A DNA stretch of 64,000 bases from Polytrichum commune (taxonomy: Eukaryota > Streptophyta > Polytrichopsida > Polytrichales > Polytrichaceae): contig OX485807.1 in assembly GCA_950295325.1 (NCBI GenBank), positions 50,250,440 to 50,314,439 of the forward strand, written 5' to 3'. Of this stretch, positions 60,005-64,000 are shown in pieces (the first letter of the stretch is position 1; every line of letters begins with the position of its first letter). The position numbers and the translations under genes were made by a program. Under the pieces are notes generated by a model. It had not been told where the DNA came from, ran no database searches, and saw only the letters and a list, made by a program, of their open reading frames with translations.

Positions 60005-60778
60005 ATGAGTACGGGTGACGAGGCCGATGGCGTGCACGCCACTTCTAATTCCTTGAGCGAGCAAGCAAAGATCGACAAGAAACGGAAACGAAACGGAGCG
60101 CAACGGAAACGAGCAGCGAAATGGAGCCAGGACGAATCCATCGCACTGCTCGAGAGTCTGAGGGATTTAGTGCAGAAGAGCGAAGCAGGGGTGCAGTGTG
60201 TCAAGGGCCCGGCCAAGTGGAAAGACATTTCTGGAGAGCTCAGTCGCCTTGGCTACCAGACAAGAGTGGCGAAAAGTGTCGGCGAGAGGTGGGATACTCT
60301 TCGTCAAGCATACCTTCACGTTGAAGAGCACTTGAGAGCCGGCGATAATTTCGCACACGCTCTACGTGAGACCAGAAAAGAGTTCAAGTTCTTGCCTGCA
60401 GAGTACACACAGGAGTGGCACGCGTTGGCCGCTAGGTGTGGCCCCAGGCAAAAGAAGAAGCAGAGGAATGGTGGAGCGGAATTAGCCATGGTGGAAAATA
60501 CTGTTGCAAAGCAAAAAAATATCGATGCTTTGCCATGTGATGTTAGTCCAGCCTCGGTCTCATTTGAAACCATCCCCCAGGCATTCCGTAAATTTATCAG
60601 GAGTGTGGGGTCCCTGCTATCTTGCAGCAGAGATGCAGCCAGTCCAAGCCAAAGATGTGACGAGACGGATGAACTAGGTGACATTGTGAGGTCTTTGCTT
60701 TCTATAGTCGAAGCGTTGAAGACGAATGCCAAATTCGAAAAGTCAGGTTCTCCAATCAGCAAATCTTACCTTTCCTAA
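60005..60778 (+). CDS. Trihelix DNA-binding protein, copy 2
   Basis: 257 codons, same length as copy 1 with no indel. 25 amino-acid differences, nine of them within residues 73-90 (WKDISGEL and GYQTRVAKSVGERW here). That stretch spans the second helix and the turn into the third helix of the DNA-binding domain. The remainder, including the basic N-terminus and EFKFLPAEYTQEWHALAARC, is nearly identical. The start lies in the same GAGCGCCATGAG context. The leader is about 155 bp shorter than in copy 1. Confidence 0.75.
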   Translation: MSTGDEADGVHATSNSLSEQAKIDKKRKRNGAQRKRAAKWSQDESIALLESLRDLVQKSEAGVQCVKGPAKWKDISGELSRLGYQTRVAKSVGERWDTLRQAYLHVEEHLRAGDNFAHALRETRKEFKFLPAEYTQEWHALAARCGPRQKKKQRNGGAELAMVENTVAKQKNIDALPCDVSPASVSFETIPQAFRKFIRSVGSLLSCSRDAASPSQRCDETDELGDIVRSLLSIVEALKTNAKFEKSGSPISKSYLS

Positions 60779-61069
60779 CCTAGAGATCATTGGCAATTTT
60801 AAGCTCAAACAGGCCTTTCAAGATGCATTGAATATTTACAAGTTTGAAAGCTTCGAAATGCAATATGTATTTAATTTTGAGATTTCTAAGGTGAGTTCAG
60901 AATTGCTGATCATCAGAATTTGGTGGACCCATTAAGTGTACCAATTCCAGGGAGCGGTGCGTCATGTTTTGATCCGATTTACGTTTCTTGACATCCAAGC
61001 TTCAGCACTGATCACTTCAAACTATTCGCAACTTGATCATCTACTAATTGTGTGTACTGCACTGCACAG

Positions 61070-63372
61070 AGCCGTATTATTCTCTGGAAATTGACAAGCG
61101 GGAATGGAAATCGGTGCATGATCTTGCTCTTAGTTTGTCACAAGATCACGGGCGCAGGTCAAGGCCAACACCTAGGTCGGTTTCTAACTCAAAGGACATT
61201 AGATGTCGCAGGCAAATCGGAATAGTCTCTAGAAAATGAACTGCCTTCTCCTCTTCCTGCTTCATGTTCTGAAAATTAGCAGCAGATTCCTCTTGGTAAT
61301 GCAGATTTATCATTGTTGAAACGGAGGGTGAGTGTAGGTCAAGATCCGCTTTTAGGGTTTCTGTGTTTCTGAATTGGAGTTGCCATGACTTGGTCATTTT
61401 ATTCGCTCCTCTCAGAACCCTCGACCGTGACTGATGTTGAGGCCTAATTGCCACATTTCAGTCGAGCAGACATCTACAGTGTCAAGGAGCTATCATTTGA
61501 TAGTATGAAGCTGGCTATAATCTGAATTGAGAACATTGTCTGACACTGTCTCTAGGAATCTATAGAAGTGTACTTCTGTAATATTCTGGATGGTGACTTG
61601 TGATTGCATTTCGTATTTCCAGGACTTGGTCCTCTCCACATTATCACGTGAGACTTCACAAATTCTATGTCTGGTCATAAAGTAGGCTCTAAAGAGATGC
61701 CATTTTATTCACAGAGATGCCAATTCCAGTCTTCCAGAGCAAGCACTTGAACGCTTCCGATCCGGTATCCTCAAAATGACCCAGATCCGGTAACTATCAC
61801 ACAAAAGGACATCAGGACCTTGAATCCATCAGAGTTTCTCAATGATACAATCATTGATTTTTATAACAAGTGAGTGCCGCTCTTGAAATTTTATGTCTTT
61901 TTGTTGTAGGCGTACTTTCAAAACATACGGATTCCATGGTGTGTAGTCACAAGCATAACGTCCTAGATGGTAAAATGATTTGCAAACATGTTACCGGGCG
62001 GGTATGGTAGTCCATCACTTTGTCAATGAGACATGTCGGTCATCTTGACAAGTAGTTCACCAAAGTTTAAATTTTGTATTCTATAAGAGTGTGCATCTTG
62101 ATCGCCATTTCTGGTTGTGTAGGTACCTATTGCAGACCTTATGGCCACGAGAGAGGTTACCTACTCTGCATGTTTTCAACAGTTTCTTCTTTCCAAAGTT
62201 GGCGGGGACTGACACAAGTGAGCAAAGCAGGTCTGCGTTTGAACGAGTGAAGAAGTGGACCAAGAAAATTCCAATTTTTGAGAAAGATTACATCTTCATC
62301 CCTATCAACCAGAGGTGACAACGGTTTGTTGCAGTCTTATATTGTGTGCTTTTGAACCTCTATTAACGGAGAAAGTACTTGATCTTGCCTTCCACTCGAA
62401 AATAACAACATCCTTGAATTTACAGTATTTTGTACTGAAACAAGATTTCTTGCAGGTCACATTGGAGTCTCATCATCATTTGTCATCCGGGACACATGTG
62501 CAATGCTGATGGTAAGGATCGGTCCAATCACTTTGCATAAATTCGAGGTTGAACAATTCTTTTCACCAAGGTATCAATATTTGTGCCATACCTTGCGCTT
62601 TTTGCCAATATCATTGCTTTCTAAGGGTAAAGAATGGCTGAGCCAAGTTGTTTTGGATGCAGGTCCATCTGGTGTCCCCGTTGGAGATCCTTGCATTTTG
62701 CATTTAGACTCGTATGAAGGAACTCACCATATTGGCTTGGAAGACTGCATCAAAAGGTTTGCACTAGCCTACATGCTCATGTCCATTGATTTCTATTTTG
62801 TTTGCTCTATTTCCTTCCTCGAAACCACAACTATTTCTCAGGTTGGTTGTTTAATCTGAATTTTGCAGCTATCTTGAGGAGGAATGGAAAGAGCGAAATC
62901 AAAATGCAGATGCTAGAGGATATTTTGATGAAATACACTTTATTAGTACGAAGGTCCCTCAACAAGATAACCAGTGTGACTGTGGCATCTTTCTGTTGCA
63001 CTATGTGGAGCTTTTCCTAAAAGTAGCACCTACGAGGTTCAGCTTGAAAAGCATTCGTAATTCGGAACCAAACTTTGTAAGTATGGGGACCCATCATTTA
63101 TATTTCCACTCATATGTGCTTCTGTTCCACTTGTTAGCTCTTAGTGATGTAAATATAATATGACCTGACCTCCTGTTTGGTGGGTTCTTCAATAGCTCAG
63201 AGAGGGTTGGTTCAAGCCATCTGAAGCCTTAGCAAACCGCCTCTTCATTCAACAACTCATTATTTCCCTTGCAGAAGGGAGAAGTGCAGCTTCTTCGAAG
63301 GATGCTGAAGAGGCAAGCGACTTTGAGGCTAATGGAGAGTTAGCAGGAGTGAGTGAATCTATTAATTGCTGA
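61070..63372 (+). pseudogene. ULP2-type SUMO protease, copy 2, frameshifted
   Basis: Exons 61070-61157, 61715-61869, 62123-62314, 62456-62511, 62663-62756, 62869-63076, 63196-63372 match copy 1 with the same splice sites. Exon 2 is 155 nt instead of 159: CTTCCGATCCGGTATCCTC replaces CTTCCAGGGTCTTGTGTACC-type text, a net 4-bp loss. This shifts the frame to a stop at ATCCGGTAA, before the catalytic domain. The later exons are still open and keep His (SHWSL), Asp (LHLDSYEG), Gln (VPQQ) and Cys (CDCGIFLLHYVE). A 3-bp in-frame deletion lies in exon 3. Recently disabled, or rescued by an internal start or alternative splicing. Confidence 0.75.
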
Positions 63373-64000
63373 CAAATGGGATCATGAGAAGCTGAGAGGC
63401 TTCAATATTCAAAAGAGAAATGAGTTTCTTCTGTCATTGAATGTGCAATCTCTAACGTACTAACCCGTAACAAGGATGGCACAAAGGTAGTTCTCGATAC
63501 AATCAGTTGTTGAATTTGGGATTCTTTGAGGAGTTGCAATTTTCGAGTTCTCAAACTTGAAGTTTGTGGCTTTCAGAGTTCTATGGAATGTGAACACGAC
63601 ACCCACAAAAGTGGAAGTGACTTCTTCCCAGAGGTATCACAGGTCCTTGGCCCACATACGAGGTGAGAAATCCTCAACTGAATATTTTGAATCAAGCAAC
63701 AAATATATTTCATTGGACATATAAAAGAACCTCTTAAGAAATTTGACTGAAAATCAATGGATAATAATACACAAATTTTCTAACATTCTTAAGCCTTCCT
63801 AAGGGTGCAACCTTGGAGTCCTCTAGCTTGACTTGCAAAATTGTTCGTCAACACTGATCTAAATCGGATTTGAATTGGGTGGATATTAGATATTGGGTGT
63901 AATTAAAACTTATTTTAGAATATAAAATAGATATGTGCTTTGGAACACATAATTTTGACATATGATATAATTATTATATTCTTCTATATTCTTATTATAT

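Larger units (their letters stand above)
57845..64000 (+). repeat. Segmental duplication, copy 2
   Basis: Collinear with 25195-30390. It begins near TTCATATTCATAATCTCTATG and continues past the right edge of the window. Confidence 0.9.

Overview
The window is nuclear DNA from a land plant. It is AT-rich, gene-poor and full of repeats. The evidence is a set of multi-exon genes with GT-AG introns whose products match plant families: a TOPLESS-like WD40 protein, trihelix DNA-binding proteins, ULP2-type SUMO proteases and a kinase with a plant-type helical N-terminus. TATA-bearing LTRs and MITEs add to this. The exact lineage cannot be read from the sequence. The kinase architecture is common in mosses, so a non-seed plant is a weak inference only.

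Layout. 1-5.2 kb holds two tandem satellites (84-bp and 101-bp units). The second is split by an LTR-type insertion with a perfect 5-bp target duplication. 5.2-8.4 kb holds a broken exon and a GC-rich minus-strand reading frame of unknown function with strong hairpins upstream. 8.9-11.6 kb carries an eight-exon gene whose C-terminal half resembles a beta-class DNA amino-methyltransferase with degenerate catalytic motifs. 12.9-16.6 kb is satellite DNA, including an array of perfect GGTCTCGGATCCGAGACC palindromes. 17-24 kb holds tandem repeats and two more LTR-type insertions with perfect 5-bp target duplications.

25.2-30.4 kb and 57.8-64.0 kb are two copies of one segment, about 33 kb apart. 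Each carries a trihelix gene followed by a ULP2-like SUMO protease gene. The first protease copy is intact. The second has a 4-bp deletion that shifts the frame before the catalytic domain. The two trihelix proteins differ mostly in the DNA-binding region.

30.6-38.8 kb can be assembled into a ten-exon gene in which every junction keeps the frame. It encodes about 417 aa matching the C-terminal WD40 half of TOPLESS corepressors, without the LisH/CTLH end. Its last exons recur as fragments at 42.5, 46.9 and 55.0 kb. Each fragment is followed by the same roughly 0.6-kb repeat and by a MITE-like element whose ends are self-palindromes (CACTAAATAT arms). A truncated kinase gene (41.1-42.2 kb) and another gene fragment (56.7-57.3 kb) each abut a broken copy of these ends. 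The 38-57 kb zone therefore looks like a gene-fragment-capturing repeat mosaic. It also contains decayed pogo/Tigger-like elements and a second MITE family.

The protease, trihelix and TOPLESS-like genes could all act in transcriptional repression or chromatin. Nothing in the sequence beyond proximity shows that they work together.
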